DNA of 64,000 bases, from positions 27,262,554 through 27,326,553 of the forward strand of contig NC_092562.1 of NCBI RefSeq assembly GCF_037975245.1, read 5' to 3'. Below, in pieces: positions 12,518 through 25,750 of this stretch. A program made the position numbers and the translations under genes. Origin of the DNA: Apostichopus japonicus. Its lineage: Eukaryota; Echinodermata; Holothuroidea; Aspidochirotida; Stichopodidae. Numbering within the stretch: the first letter of the stretch is position 1; each line of letters begins with the position of its first letter. The notes beneath the pieces were generated by a model that made no database searches, was not told the DNA's origin, and worked only from the letters and a program-made list of their open reading frames with translations.

Positions 12518-12847
12518 TACTACCAGCTTTGTCCTCAGCACCTGAACTTGTGGCTAGCCGCTGTGATAGAGTAAATATAACATGGAGAAGGTGGCAAGAA
12601 GGAGTGGATGACGGAACTCCACCAATCTGTGGTTATATCCCTTACCATAAGTTAACTGCTAATTTATCATGGACTGCCAATGATATGGTACCTCACCAAG
12701 GTGAAAATTTGGAACTGTGGTTTGAATTTGTAAACTTGACTGAAGTTTCCAATTACACGTTTGCAATTGCTGTTGTTCGTGAGGGACTTGAAGGAAAAGG
12801 AGACATGGGTACCAACCTTTTTCATGAAACACCGCCATGCAAGACAG
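12518..12847 (+). CDS. RPTP exon: fibronectin type III ectodomain
   Basis: Phase 1-1 exon of 109 codons encoding one FN3 domain: a SAPEL start, the strand-B Trp (VNITWRRW) and four N-glycosylation sequons (NIT, NLS, NLT, NYT). Two cysteines (15 and 37) could pair. The symmetric phase is usual for FN3 exons. The open frame extends upstream without an ATG, and TTTTCTGCATCTTCAG is a good acceptor, so earlier exons must exist. Confidence 0.9.
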
Positions 12848-15800
12848 GTGAAGTGGATATGTTAATTGTAGTGATTGCAGTATGATAAGTCATCTGCCCC
12901 CCCCCCCAAAAAAAAAAGGTAAACTAGGTAGAATTTGTACATGTTATGGGATCAGGGTAGCAAAAAGTGGTCTCAAAGGATAAAGGGGACGACATGGGCA
13001 CATACCCCACACATATGTTCATTTTACTTTACCTCACACTTCCATGGGTCTGGTGATGTCAGGATTAACAACATGCCCCCACCCTACCCCCCCCCCCCCC
13101 TCTTGTTCCTAACATCAACATTAATGATGTACTAAGATGACTAAGAGCCTCTGAAGGTGCGATTCATTTAATAGTTTCCAAGTTTAGCTCAGAGATGACA
13201 TACCAATTAATCCCTAGCTTTTACCCACTTTAAAAAGAAGGGACATAATTGACAATCTAAAGAAAGTAAAATTAACCCCCTTCACAAACAGCAGCCAACC
13301 TAATTCATTTCTGTCCCAGATATATGTATACAGGTATCATACTACAATTACTTCCTCCATTTACTGACTGTTAAAATTTCAGGCAGATGTACACTTCTCT
13401 AATTGTGGTACTGTACCTACATAAGCTTGTGTTCAACACTTGAGCGTAATTGGGCATTGTAACTCACCATTCGCCGCATCCTTCCTTAATTCCTTTAGAA
13501 AGTCACAGTACAATGTCTTGTTGATATTGATGTGTAGCTAGTAGATTATTGGTGTAACATGCAATTGTACTAGCTTACTCTAATCATCTTCTACCTTGCC
13601 TTAAGTTTGAATTTTCTTAATCTTGTACATGTTATTCTTCTTCCTTTATTTCTTGCTCTAAATTGTCTTTCTTCTATTATGATATGCAGGTCCTTCTGCA
13701 GGTTTAATTGTTGGATCCACAATTGGAGCATTTCTTTTGATTGTGCTGCTGGTACTACTGGTTATATATCTGTAAGTTTTAACATAATATTTCATTGTAT
13801 TGTTTATGTATAGTAGAAGGGTCATGTTATTTGGAAACTCTACAGACCAGCTATATGCTGCTTATTCACTTCTAACACATTCTGTGATATGGTTTCTTCA
13901 ATGAAAAACAACATTTTAGTTACTGTTTTCTCATTGTAGTGATCCACCTAATTTGTTCATGATGTCACTAAGGACTCTCTAAGGATTAGGTTTGTTTGAT
14001 AAGCATGATCATGATATAGACACACAATAGAACTGACATATGAGAATACATGACAACTGATATATAACATGAGAATGCATTACGTTTAGAATAGCTGCAA
14101 TGTACCCTATTTGTATTTTACCTTTCTCCATTCAAATCATTCATTTTCCCATTTAGCTGCTAACTTACTGGTAACTTGTTACATCTAGGTGGTCTTTACT
14201 GTCCTACCTTAGAGTAAACGGCCATCCTCTCTTACCAACACGATCGCTCTTAAGTAACACACAAACATTCACAATGCATTATTTCATCATAAGTTTTTTA
14301 AAGAGAGAGAAGAAAAAATAGCAGCAATATACTTTTTGTTATCAACTTTAAGCAGTCTATGTAGGTGATAGTCTAAAAATGTACAATGTGGCCCTGGTAA
14401 GTTAAATGTCATTGGATATGGGTAGACCAACCATAATCAGGGACTACTTTAATTACTGATGATGTTACATATTTCCAAACTAAAGGTAAAAATAACTATG
14501 ATCATACTTTGTAGTCGCTTAATTGTCCCATGACAGAATCTCTACTGTGCTAAATCAAATGAGCCACTGAATGGGCTTATCTATTTCCCTTCTATGTTAC
14601 ACAATCAAAAACTTTCCAAATGGTTTCTTTTTCTTTTCTTTTCTCTTTATCATGTATTTTGTTTGCATTTCTAGAATGGCTATACCTACATTGCAAACAG
14701 TCACATATCTAATATATCAATAGAATTTTGTATATGTGCAATAACTTGAGAATTGTATGTTAAGGCTAAATCATGCACTCACAAAGAGTTGTTGTTTGGA
14801 TTATTTTAGGTGGAGGAAGAGCAAGAGTGACAAAGGTATGAATGACTCACAGGCTGCACGGACAAAGTTTGGTATGTTCATTTATACATGAGATCACATT
14901 TCTCTCTCTAATTATCTCTTGGAAAAATTTTCCGACATTTGTTTACTCTGATAGACTCTGCTACTCTGTTACACGAATTATGTGTCAACATTACTTGTTG
15001 GGTTTTCTCGATAAACCAATAACCTAATTTCCAGATGGTTTTTGCGGAGACTTAATACAACCTGTGTTTAGGAGAATGATCAACAATTGAGTTTTAATTA
15101 GAATACTTTATTGATTTCGATGCTGTAACGGTAATCATATAAAGCTCACTCTTTCTTAATTCCCTTCACCGCATGCCTTCTTTCATAAGACGGCATGTTC
15201 TCAGTTAGGCCTTTCTTAAATTTCTACATTTGTAAATGTAAATTGCCTTTTAAAGCAATTTATATATTTAATTACAGTCAAATCTACTTCCATGCATTCA
15301 CCATTCTCCATATGGCCCCATCGACATTAATATGATTGTATTTTATGACTTATTAGCAATTTTAAAGATTTCAGCTTTTTGAATGAAGACACATGATTAC
15401 TTGTTGAAATGTATTTTCCAACATTTGACAGGAACTTCATCTTCAGCATTTAAACCAGATGTAGAACCTGTTACAGTCATAACTGAAGCGGATGGAGACG
15501 ATCTTTACATCAACATTGTAAAACCTGTCCCGATCCTTGTCACCAATCTTGAAACTTACATGAAAAACTGTGAAGAAAGCAAGTCCAACACCTTAGAGCA
15601 ACAATTTCAGGTTGGTCGCATTTTAAAGTATTATTTTGAGTGGAAAGATAAGCTAGATCTTGGTTTAAAAAGGTTACAACATTTACAAAATATCTGGTAT
15701 GCTGATAATGTCGAAGAAGTAATGAAATTGATTTACATAAATAAGAGATCCCTTGAAATCATGGGAAAATCCTGTTCATCTGCTGTCCTATATATTTCCA

Positions 15801-18800
15801 GATACATCAATTTTTATACAATCTCAAATACAATCTAAAAGATCATCAGAATGAAGATCAAATTTAGCAAGCCTAAAATATCATCTGCTGAATAGTACTA
15901 AATTTTCAAAAGCTCACAAGCTTTCAAAAGTACATTCCCTGAGGCATTGATACTACAAATGAGTCCCAGTCATTGATGAGTGCATTAGATAGTTCAATAT
16001 GGCGGTGTGGATAAATACTTTTAGAGTGGCAGTAAACTATTTGTTGAAATTTGTGCACGGTTGACCATTACCTGACTACTTGGGAGTTAACACCAATGAC
16101 TTTAAAGAGCTATTCTGAGCATATTTTCCAGCAATCTCATGAAATTTTCTTGATGGTGAGGAGGGACAGTGTTTAAATTGACATAGCTGTGACATACAGC
16201 CCATCTGATGCACAATTCAACTTATCTTGTTTAAATTACTAATGACTATTTCATTCAGCTTTCAAAAAAGATATAAGTAGCTTGATCAGATCATGTAGAT
16301 GGCAATGTCACTAAGAATCTACCAAAGTAAACAGAGAGCAAAAACACAAAAGAAGTAATTATAAGTTTATTATACTAGTATGTAGTGACACAATATTTAT
16401 CAGATATGCTAAGTGGCCTCAAGTTCTAAAAACTTACTGCAAAATGTTTAGCATTGCTGAGCAGCTTTAAATATTTATTTGCATGGCATTTATGATTGTT
16501 TGGTCTAAATCTTTGTTATCTCAAGTGATCGCTAGTGATTTTAGCGTTGGTGCCAATAAATATCATGTTTCTATTTGCTTCACTCGAACAGGATCAAGAT
16601 ATGAAATCTGAGTATTTTTCTTCAATAAACATATGTGGTAAAATTAATAGATCATTAGGACAACTAGGAATCGAAAGTTTGGAAGTGCTTTGAGTAAAAA
16701 TTGTTTTTACAATATGATATTACTTTATCTGGCCTTTGTTTCTTTGTTGTAACTTATAAGGCTTACTAATGTCGTGGTTAATTTTTCGCACATTAATTAC
16801 AAATCTTGACACAAATAATGCAAATGATGTTCTGTTTTGAAATAGAATTGCATCAGTTATATTTTTTTTTCAATTATCAATAAATTAGTTTCTCAGTTTT
16901 TTGAGCTAAACCTAGCATCCTTCTGAACACTTAGTCAAGGTTTGTATTTTGAAAATAATGTTATATGATTGATGGCTATGTCTTGTAATCTGTCAAACTG
17001 CCAACTCCTTTACAGGGCTTTAACAAAGGTAAGCAGTTTGCCAGTGAAGTTGGAGAGGAAGACGACAACAGGCAAAAGAACAGATTCAAGAACATGATTG
17101 CTTGTAAGTTTAAACTCTTATAGTTGATAGAATGTCTATGGAATTTAATCTATAGGCAAGAGTGGCAATATCTCTTCCACATTGCTTGTGTCATGTAGCA
17201 GTAATGTAGTAGTAATGTAGTAGTTATAAAGTAGTAGTGTGGTAGTAATGTGGTAGTAATGTGGTAGTAATGTAGTAGTATTGTAGAAGTAATGTAGTAG
17301 TAATGCAGTAGTAATGTAGAAGTAATGTAGAAGTATGTAGGAGTGATGTGGTAGTAGTGTGGTAGTAATGTAGAAGTAATGTAGAAGTAATGTAGAAGTA
17401 ATGTAGTAGTAATGTAGTAGTAATGTAGTAGTAATGTAGAAGTAATGTAGAAGTATATAGTAGTGATGAAGTAGTAGTGTGGTAGTAATGTAGAAGTAAT
17501 GTAGAAGTAATGTAGAAGTAATGTAGTAGTAATGTAGTAGTAATGCAGTAGTAATGTAGAAGAAATGTAGAAGTATGTAGGAGTGATGTGGTAGTAGTGT
17601 GGTAGTAATGTGGTAGTAATGTAGTAGTAATGTAGAAGTAATGACTAGAAGTAATTTAGTAGTAATGTAGTAGTAATGTAGTAGTAATGCAGTAGTAATG
17701 TAGAAGTAATGTAGAAGTATATAGTAGTGATGCGGTAGTAGTGTGGTAGTAATGTAGTAGTAATGTAGAAGTAATGTAAAAGTAATGTAGAAGTAATGTA
17801 GTAGTAATGTAGAAGTAATGTAAGAGTAATGTGGTAGTAGTGTGTTAGTAATGTAGAAGTATATAGTAGTGATGTGGTAGTAGTGTGTTAGTAATGTAGA
17901 AGTAATGCAGTAGTAATGTAGAAGTAATGTAGTAGTAATCTATTAGTAATGTAGTAGTAATGTAGAAGTAATGTAAGAGTAATGTGGTAGTAGTGTGTTA
18001 GTAATGTAGAAGTAATGTAGTAGTGATGTAGGAGTAATGCAGTAGTAATGTAGTAGTAATCTATTAGTAATGTGGTAGTAATGTAGAAGTAATGTAAGAG
18101 TAATGTGGTAGTAGTGTGTTAGTAATGTAGAAGTAATGCAGTAGTAATGTAGAAGTAATGTAGTAGTAATCTATTAGTAATGTAGTAGTAATGTAGAAGT
18201 AATGTAAGAGTAATGTGGTAGTAGTGTGTTAGTAATGTAGAAGTAATGTAGAAGTATATAGTAGTGATGTGGTAGTAGTGTGTTAGTAATTGGAAGTAAT
18301 GCAGAAGTAATGTAGAAGTAATGTAGTAGTGATGTAGGAGTAATGCAGTAGTAATGTAGTAGTAATGTAGTAGTAATCTATTAGTAATGTAATAGTAATG
18401 TAGAAATAATGTAAGAGTAATGTGGTAGTAGTGTGTTAGTAATGTAGAAGTAATGCAGTAGTAATGTAGAAGTAATGTAGTAGTAATCTATTAGTAATGT
18501 AGTAGTAATGTAGAAGTAATGTAAGAGTAATGTGGTAGTAGTGTGTTAGTAATGTAGAAGTATATAGTACTGATGTGGTAGTAGTGTGTTAGTAATGTAG
18601 AAGTATATAGTAGTGATGTGGTAGTAGTGTGTTAGTAATGTAGAAGTAATGCTGTAGTAATGTAGAAGTAATGTAGAAGTAATGTAGTAGTGATGTAGGA
18701 GTAATGCAGTAGTAATGTAGTAGTAATGTAGAAGTAATGTGGTAGTAGTAATGTAGAAGTAATGTAGTAGTAATATATTAGTAATGTAGTAGTAATGTAG

Positions 18801-21800
18801 AAGTAATGTAGAAGTAATGTAGTAGTAAATTAGTTGTAATGTAGAAGTAATGTAGCTATATCCTAAACATATCACTTAAAGCATGTGCTTCCATGCCTCT
18901 TTTTTGTCTTACGAGTAACTACTTATTTCCTGTTCCCAAGTTTATTCACCCCTCAATATTCATGCTTAACCACAGATGACAACCTATTGCATCTCATGTG
19001 TATATACGAAAGTGGTTAGTCATAGCCCTCTGCTACTGTAGTGTATGTGCCTTAGTAATTATCAGTAAAAAAGTAAGTGACAACGAGTTTATGTCATAGA
19101 GAGGGTTCCCCCCCCCCTTCCCTCTTCTCAGGAAAATGTAATGACCTAAATAATGTAGTTTTTTGTATGAAGAAGACCTACGATTCCAGACTTCAGAGAG
19201 TCAGCCCTTCAGAGAAAACCCACAACCAAAACCTTATATACTTCTGATGTTGTAGAAATTTAGTAGTAGACCTATTTTGATGATACTAATGTAACATGAG
19301 ATATTTTTTACTATTGGTAGTACTTGTGGAGTTTGATCATTCTTCCCGACTTCCTGACTTCCCGACATGGACGTTAAGTGGATGTGTGCCGAGAGATTGG
19401 CTTCGGTCAGCTTGCGAGTCTATAAGCCTCCATGGCTTCTTTCGCGAGTTCCTGCTTGCGGGAAGATCACATATACATACATACATACATACACACACGC
19501 GTACACACATACATACATACATACATCATAATTTATTGTTTTTCTTCAATAAATCAGATGACCACTCGAGAGTAATTTTGGAGAAGCTGGAAGGAGACCC
19601 TCATTCAGACTATTACAATGCAAACTATATTAAGGTAGGTAGATTTTAAGAAATATTCATGAAAGCCTGGCATGTATACTACAAAGAGAACCTCATTCAG
19701 AGTATTACAATGCAAAATACATTGAAGTAAGTAGATTTTAAGAAATATCCATTAAAGCCTGGCACGTAGGCTACAAGGAGAACCTCATTTAGACTTTTAC
19801 AATGCAAACTACATTACGGTAGGTAGATTTTAAGAAATATTCATGAAAGCCTGGCACATAGGCTACAAGGAGAACCTCATTCAGACTATTGCAATGCAAA
19901 ATTCATTGAGGTAAGTAGATTTTAAGAAATATTCATTAAAGCCTGGCATGTAGGCTAAAGGAGAACCTCATTCAGATTAAAATGCAAACTACATTGAGGT
20001 TAGTAGATTTTAAGAAATATTCATGAAATACTGGCAGGTAGGCTACAAGGAGAACCTCATTCAGACTATTACAATGCAAACTACATTGAGGTAAGTATAT
20101 TTTAAGATATTATTCATGAAAGCCTGGCATGTAGACTACAAGGAGAACCGCATTCAGAGTATTACAATGCAAACTACATTAAGGTAGGTAGATTTTAAGA
20201 AATATTCATTAAAGCCTGACATGTAGGCTACAAGGAGAACCTCATTCAGAGTCTTGCAATACAAAATACATTGAGGTAAGTAGATTTTAAGAAATATTCA
20301 TTAAAGCCTGGCATGAAGGCTACAAGGAGAACCTCATTCAGACTATTGCAATGCAAAATTCATTGAGGTAAGTAGATTTTAAGAAATATTCATTAAAGCC
20401 TGGCATGTAGGCTAAAGGAGAACCTCATTCAGATTAAAATGCAAACTACATTGAGGTTAGTAGATTTTAAGAAAATATTCATGAAATACTGGCAGGTCGG
20501 CTACAAGGAGAACCTCATCAGACTAATACAATGCAAACTACATTGAGGTAAGTAGGTTTTAAGAAATATTCATTAAAGCCTGGCATGTAGACTACTAGGA
20601 GAACCGCATTCAGAGTATTACAATGCAAACTACATTAAGGTAGGTAGATTTTAAGAAATATTCATTAAAGCCTGACCCGTAGGCTACAAGGATGTGGTGA
20701 GATGAAAGTTTGCTGTATCTTTACATAAATTTAAATCATATTACCCTAAGATATGTTGCTTTAACCCTATCATTCTCTGTTGATGTTTATTATATTTTCT
20801 CCGTTGTGAACTTTGCAGGGACAGTGTGGTTTGAGACAGTGTGACAATTGTTTTTGCGAATTGTCCTTGACAGGGACACTAGTATCAGACATAGTGGACA
20901 CTAATGTCAGACATAGTGTCCCTTTCAGCATTAGTGTCCATTCCACTGTAGACCTCTCTCCACTGATCTTAATTCTTACACACAGTAATTATGTAGACTG
21001 GAGCAGAGTCCAATAGGTCCAACAGAGCAGAGTAATCATTTGGAGAATGATAATTTAGTTATAATATATGGTGGTATTTATTCTCTTCTTATTGTAAACG
21101 CTTAATTGACTTAGTGTTTCTTGAAGCCAACAAAAAATCTGCTTTGGTGAACTGTTAAAACTGTTTCTTTTAATGAGTTTATATCACTTCTATTAGCAAT
21201 CAACTCACAAGGCTTAATTCCAAGGCTAACAGTAAATGAAAAGATACATTTCTACTTTTCTTTACATTATTTATTTTTCATAGAATGCTGAAGAGTTTAA
21301 CGCATTCATAGCTTGCCAAGGTAATATTCTTTATTTTTATTATTTTCATGTGTATATAAATCCTAGTTACATGTTTGTCCATAGGACTGTTCCAGTGCTG
21401 TATTACCTGAAATGATTAACATGCAAGCTTGCAATCTACAAACATGACACTAGAATTAGTGTGAGTTTAAGGTTTTGTAGACTACCACTTACAACATCTA
21501 CACTAACAATAGCAAATGCTAATCTGTTTTAATAGCATCAAATGTTTAGATGATAAGGTTCTGTCATAACATTCAATGCCAAATTTTATGTGTCACACTT
21601 ATCCCCAGCAACATTATGAATTACATGCATGTTGAATTTTAAACAATGCAAAGCATTCAATTGGGGATCATTAGTCATCAAGCATATAATTGTAGGCTAT
21701 TGAAAATATTATTTATTATTTAAAAACAATCTCTTGTATCCAAATGTATCGATTGGGATAGTGAATATCTTGATTCTGTTTTGACAGGACCAAATACTGC

Positions 21801-24800
21801 ATCCATTGACGACTTCTGGAGAATGGTGATACAGGAGAAAGTGTTAAATATAGTCATGCTGACAAACCTGATTGAGAAAGGAAAGGTAATAAATGGGTCT
21901 AATATATTTCACTTGTTCGATCCTTAAAACAAAGCAAGAACATCATGAGTTGTTAACAGTATTAGGCTGACCAAACACTGTTTTTCTGAAGGTGCAAACT
22001 ACCACCTTCCATAAAAGCAAAGATGACAGTGATGTTTTCATTAGCTATTTGTCTGCAACTCTCTGAAAATGTTCCCTTATCCTCCAAATTTGCACCAATC
22101 TCTTTGAATGTGCCCACTAATGTATGGATTCTTTTTCTTTTCTGTTTACCATATGAAAATTTGGGTGTTTTCTCTAAAAAGATTGATGTTCAAAAGATCT
22201 TTAAGTTTTAATGACATTTAGATTCCAAGGACAATATGGACTTTGAAAATTATTTTCAACAGTTAAATAACAGGTCTGACTGGAAGTACTTGAAATGATT
22301 ATGTATAGGACTCTCAAACAACCCTTACACAGCAGCTCCGAGGCAACTACAATCACCTTCTTTGGTTCACTACTTTAGTGCTTAAAAGTTGGGGTCATTT
22401 ACGGTAGCTTAAGATTCAAGTTTTTTTCTGCTACTTCAAGCATTGCCAATATTTGCATTAAAAAAGTCCATGGTTTGAATTACAAGATAGTCCGGGTTGA
22501 AGACTCAATGACTGCTTGCATCACTGAATGGGAATATCTTTTATGACCCAGGTGTTCCTAACTTTAGAGCATCATTAATTCATCCGGTTCCTCTGCCAAT
22601 CACAACCCCCCTCCCCCTCCTTTCATTTTGTTCTAATATTTCAAGAAATTCTACAAATAGGACATCATGAATTCTCTTCCAGGAACGTTGCAAGCAGTAT
22701 TGGCCAAAAGCTGTAGGTGACACAAAGAAGTTTGCCACTTGTGAAGTGAAATGGGAGTCGACAGAAAATTTTGCAGATTATGAAATTAGATCATTGACTG
22801 TCACATTTGTAAGTGAATTGAGTGATACCAAATTTATATTAAACTACGTGTTAAACGTAATGTTTACAGTGTCCATATGTATCTTTTTAGCAACATCAAT
22901 GTTGTGAAGGTAATTTATTTTGGAAGTAATCTGCAATACATTTGTTAAGACCAAATGAACATGTTGTTTATAATGTGATATTCTTGCGTATAGATTCTTT
23001 CTCGTGAACACAAGTCTTTTTTTTTCCATCCTTTCAGTTTCAGTTTAATTTCTATTTCACTTCAAAAGTAATTGTACAATTTGAAAATTCCTGTAATATA
23101 TATCACAGATGATTGCAATTGCTAGGATCTTCTGTCCGAGGTGGGACTGTTTAATTTGTTAATATTTACTTTTAATCAGAGCATATAGTAATATCAGATA
23201 AAACAACGCTTGAAAAGTTATAAAGAGATATCACTAAGTGAACTCTTTGCTTGCAAAGGTGTATTTCACATGTCTTAATAATGTCTGCAGTGTTTATCTT
23301 TCCATCATAATATTCAAATGGAATGTTTTATATTCATAGGGTAATGAACAACGGAAAGTCAGAAACTGGCACTACCGAACCTGGCCAGACATGGATGTAC
23401 CACAGCAGGCCACTCCATTGATTGGATTTGCTAAGAAAGTGAAACTACAACAGTCTGCTTCAACTGGTCCCCTAGTTGTTCACTGCAGGTGATTATTTCT
23501 TGCTGGAATCATCCGCATTCAACTCCAATTCACTGCTTATATATAAATCACAGATCAAATACAACAGTGAATAACTTTCTCTGGGTACCAATTCCAACTT
23601 CAGAAATAGAGCATCAAAATTGATTTCCAGTATCCAATCGTTTAACTATATCCAAATATTTCAAACTCATGCAAGAGTTTTTGAGCTCAAATTCATTCAC
23701 AAGGTTGGTTTTAGAGCAAACTTTTACTTAGGGAAGCATATTCAGCGGTGACACAAAGAAGAGATCCGGTATTATCAGTGTTAGTGTGAGAGAATAGTAG
23801 TTAGTTGAATTATTTGCTCAATATAACCAAAATGTCTTTGTTGCGAAGCATTCTGCTTGAATACTAAAGCATTCTGATTGAATATGAACATTTAACATTC
23901 TCAGTAAAGAATGAACAATTATGCAGCTTACATGATCTATAAAAATACAGACAAAAAGCTGTGGAATAGGTTCCCCTCCCCATCCACACCCTTCAGTGAC
24001 AGAAAAGACAAAATCTTTTGTCATATGTATAGTTTTTCACATGTGAGTGCTACTTTGTTACGAGTGGAGGGAAACTTATCAATTTATGATATCGTCTTCA
24101 TCATATAACTGCTACCACTGAATTTTCTCCTTCCTTTATAAGCTCCTTTTCCTATTTTACTATTTGTGGGAGAGACCATGAGATAAAACTTATAATCATG
24201 ATCTGGACCCACTGTACTTGTGGAGTTTGATCATAAATATTTAGAAGATGTATACCATTTTAGTAATTTGGGAGATAGGGGGATTCTATTCTATGTGAAA
24301 AAATTGATGCTGTTACTTTCGTATCTGTGCATCAGCATTGCGGTTTTTGGCAGGGTAGGTGATATCCAAATTCATTTTTTATATTATTATTTTAGTGCTG
24401 GTGTGGGGAGGACAGGTACATTTATTGCTCTGAGTACTCTGATGGACACCATCCACAACAAGGACAGAATTGATATCTACGGATTTGTGGAGAAAATGAG
24501 AGAAAACAGAATTATGATGGTGCAAACTGCTGTGAGTTCTATATTCATTTCAATTCAGTCTTGTGGTTAAGTTGACATTCTGTGTTGTTGCGTTGAATAG
24601 TCACTGGTTCTGATTATGCCGATAAACTCTGATAATGATTGGTTCAATTTATACTGAGGACATATTTCTAACTCAGCATTCCTTGTTTTGATTGGATGAG
24701 TCTTCTGCGTTTGTATCTCACAAGCTTATTGATTTATGAAAAAGGTTATGTATCGAGAAAAACACACATGTAAATTTCTGATGCTTTGTTAATTGAAATT

Positions 24801-25700
24801 TTTGTTATCAAATAAATAATTTCCAGTATTTGTGACAATAATAGCCTTATATTTCTTAACAAACTGCTATAAATCAGTAAACTGTAATCTCATAAATACT
24901 ACTAGTTAAATGTGTATCTAAACATATACTCCTTTCATTATTATTTTGCAAACAGTTGCAGTTTAAGTTTTTGCACACCTGTCTGCTGGAAGTTTACTTG
25001 ACCGGTGAGACAGAGATAACACTAGGGAACATATCTTCCTTTGATGCGGATGAAAAATCACAACAGCTGGACAAGGAATTCAAGGTTAGTTAAAAAAGTA
25101 CAGATATAAGAAAATCAGTTATAAAAATTAGAAAAAAATGTTCTGAAGCAAAACATCAGTCAACATGACTAAAAACTCACAGAATTTACTCGAACTGAGA
25201 AAGTGTGAGCATTTCTTTCAAAAGTGTTATCAGCATAGTTCAGAAAGGAAGTCTAACGTTATATTTCTTACAGAGAAAAATGGTCAATCTAAAAACTAAA
25301 AGGATGATAAAATAAACTAGTAAAAAGAAATTGTCATAATTTACCTGCACTAAACTATTTACACAAGTTCCTATGTTTGTGAGCAAATTATAAGGTGTGT
25401 GCTAAAAGATGTTATGCCAATTTGCTACACTTCTGAAAATCTATGCATGGACTTCATTTGAAGGTAAATATGACACATGATAAAACTAAAAAATAGTTTC
25501 TTTATTTCTACAGCTTTTGTCTAAGTTGGATAAAATGTCAAAGACAGCTCACAAAGCCACAAAGGAACAGGCACAGAAATGCCGATTCCCGACAATGATT
25601 CCAGGTAAGAAACCAATTTAAATATTTGAACTGTAGAATTAAATATGCTGATTGTGATTTCTCTTCTTTTATATTTCTTTCATTCTTGTGCGGTAGTGAG

Positions 25701-25750
<50 letters not shown>

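Noticed and set aside
18546-18875. 109-codon minus-strand frame of Ile/Thr/Leu/His/Tyr repeats
   Set aside because: A direct product of the 11 bp simple repeat; low complexity, no gene structure.
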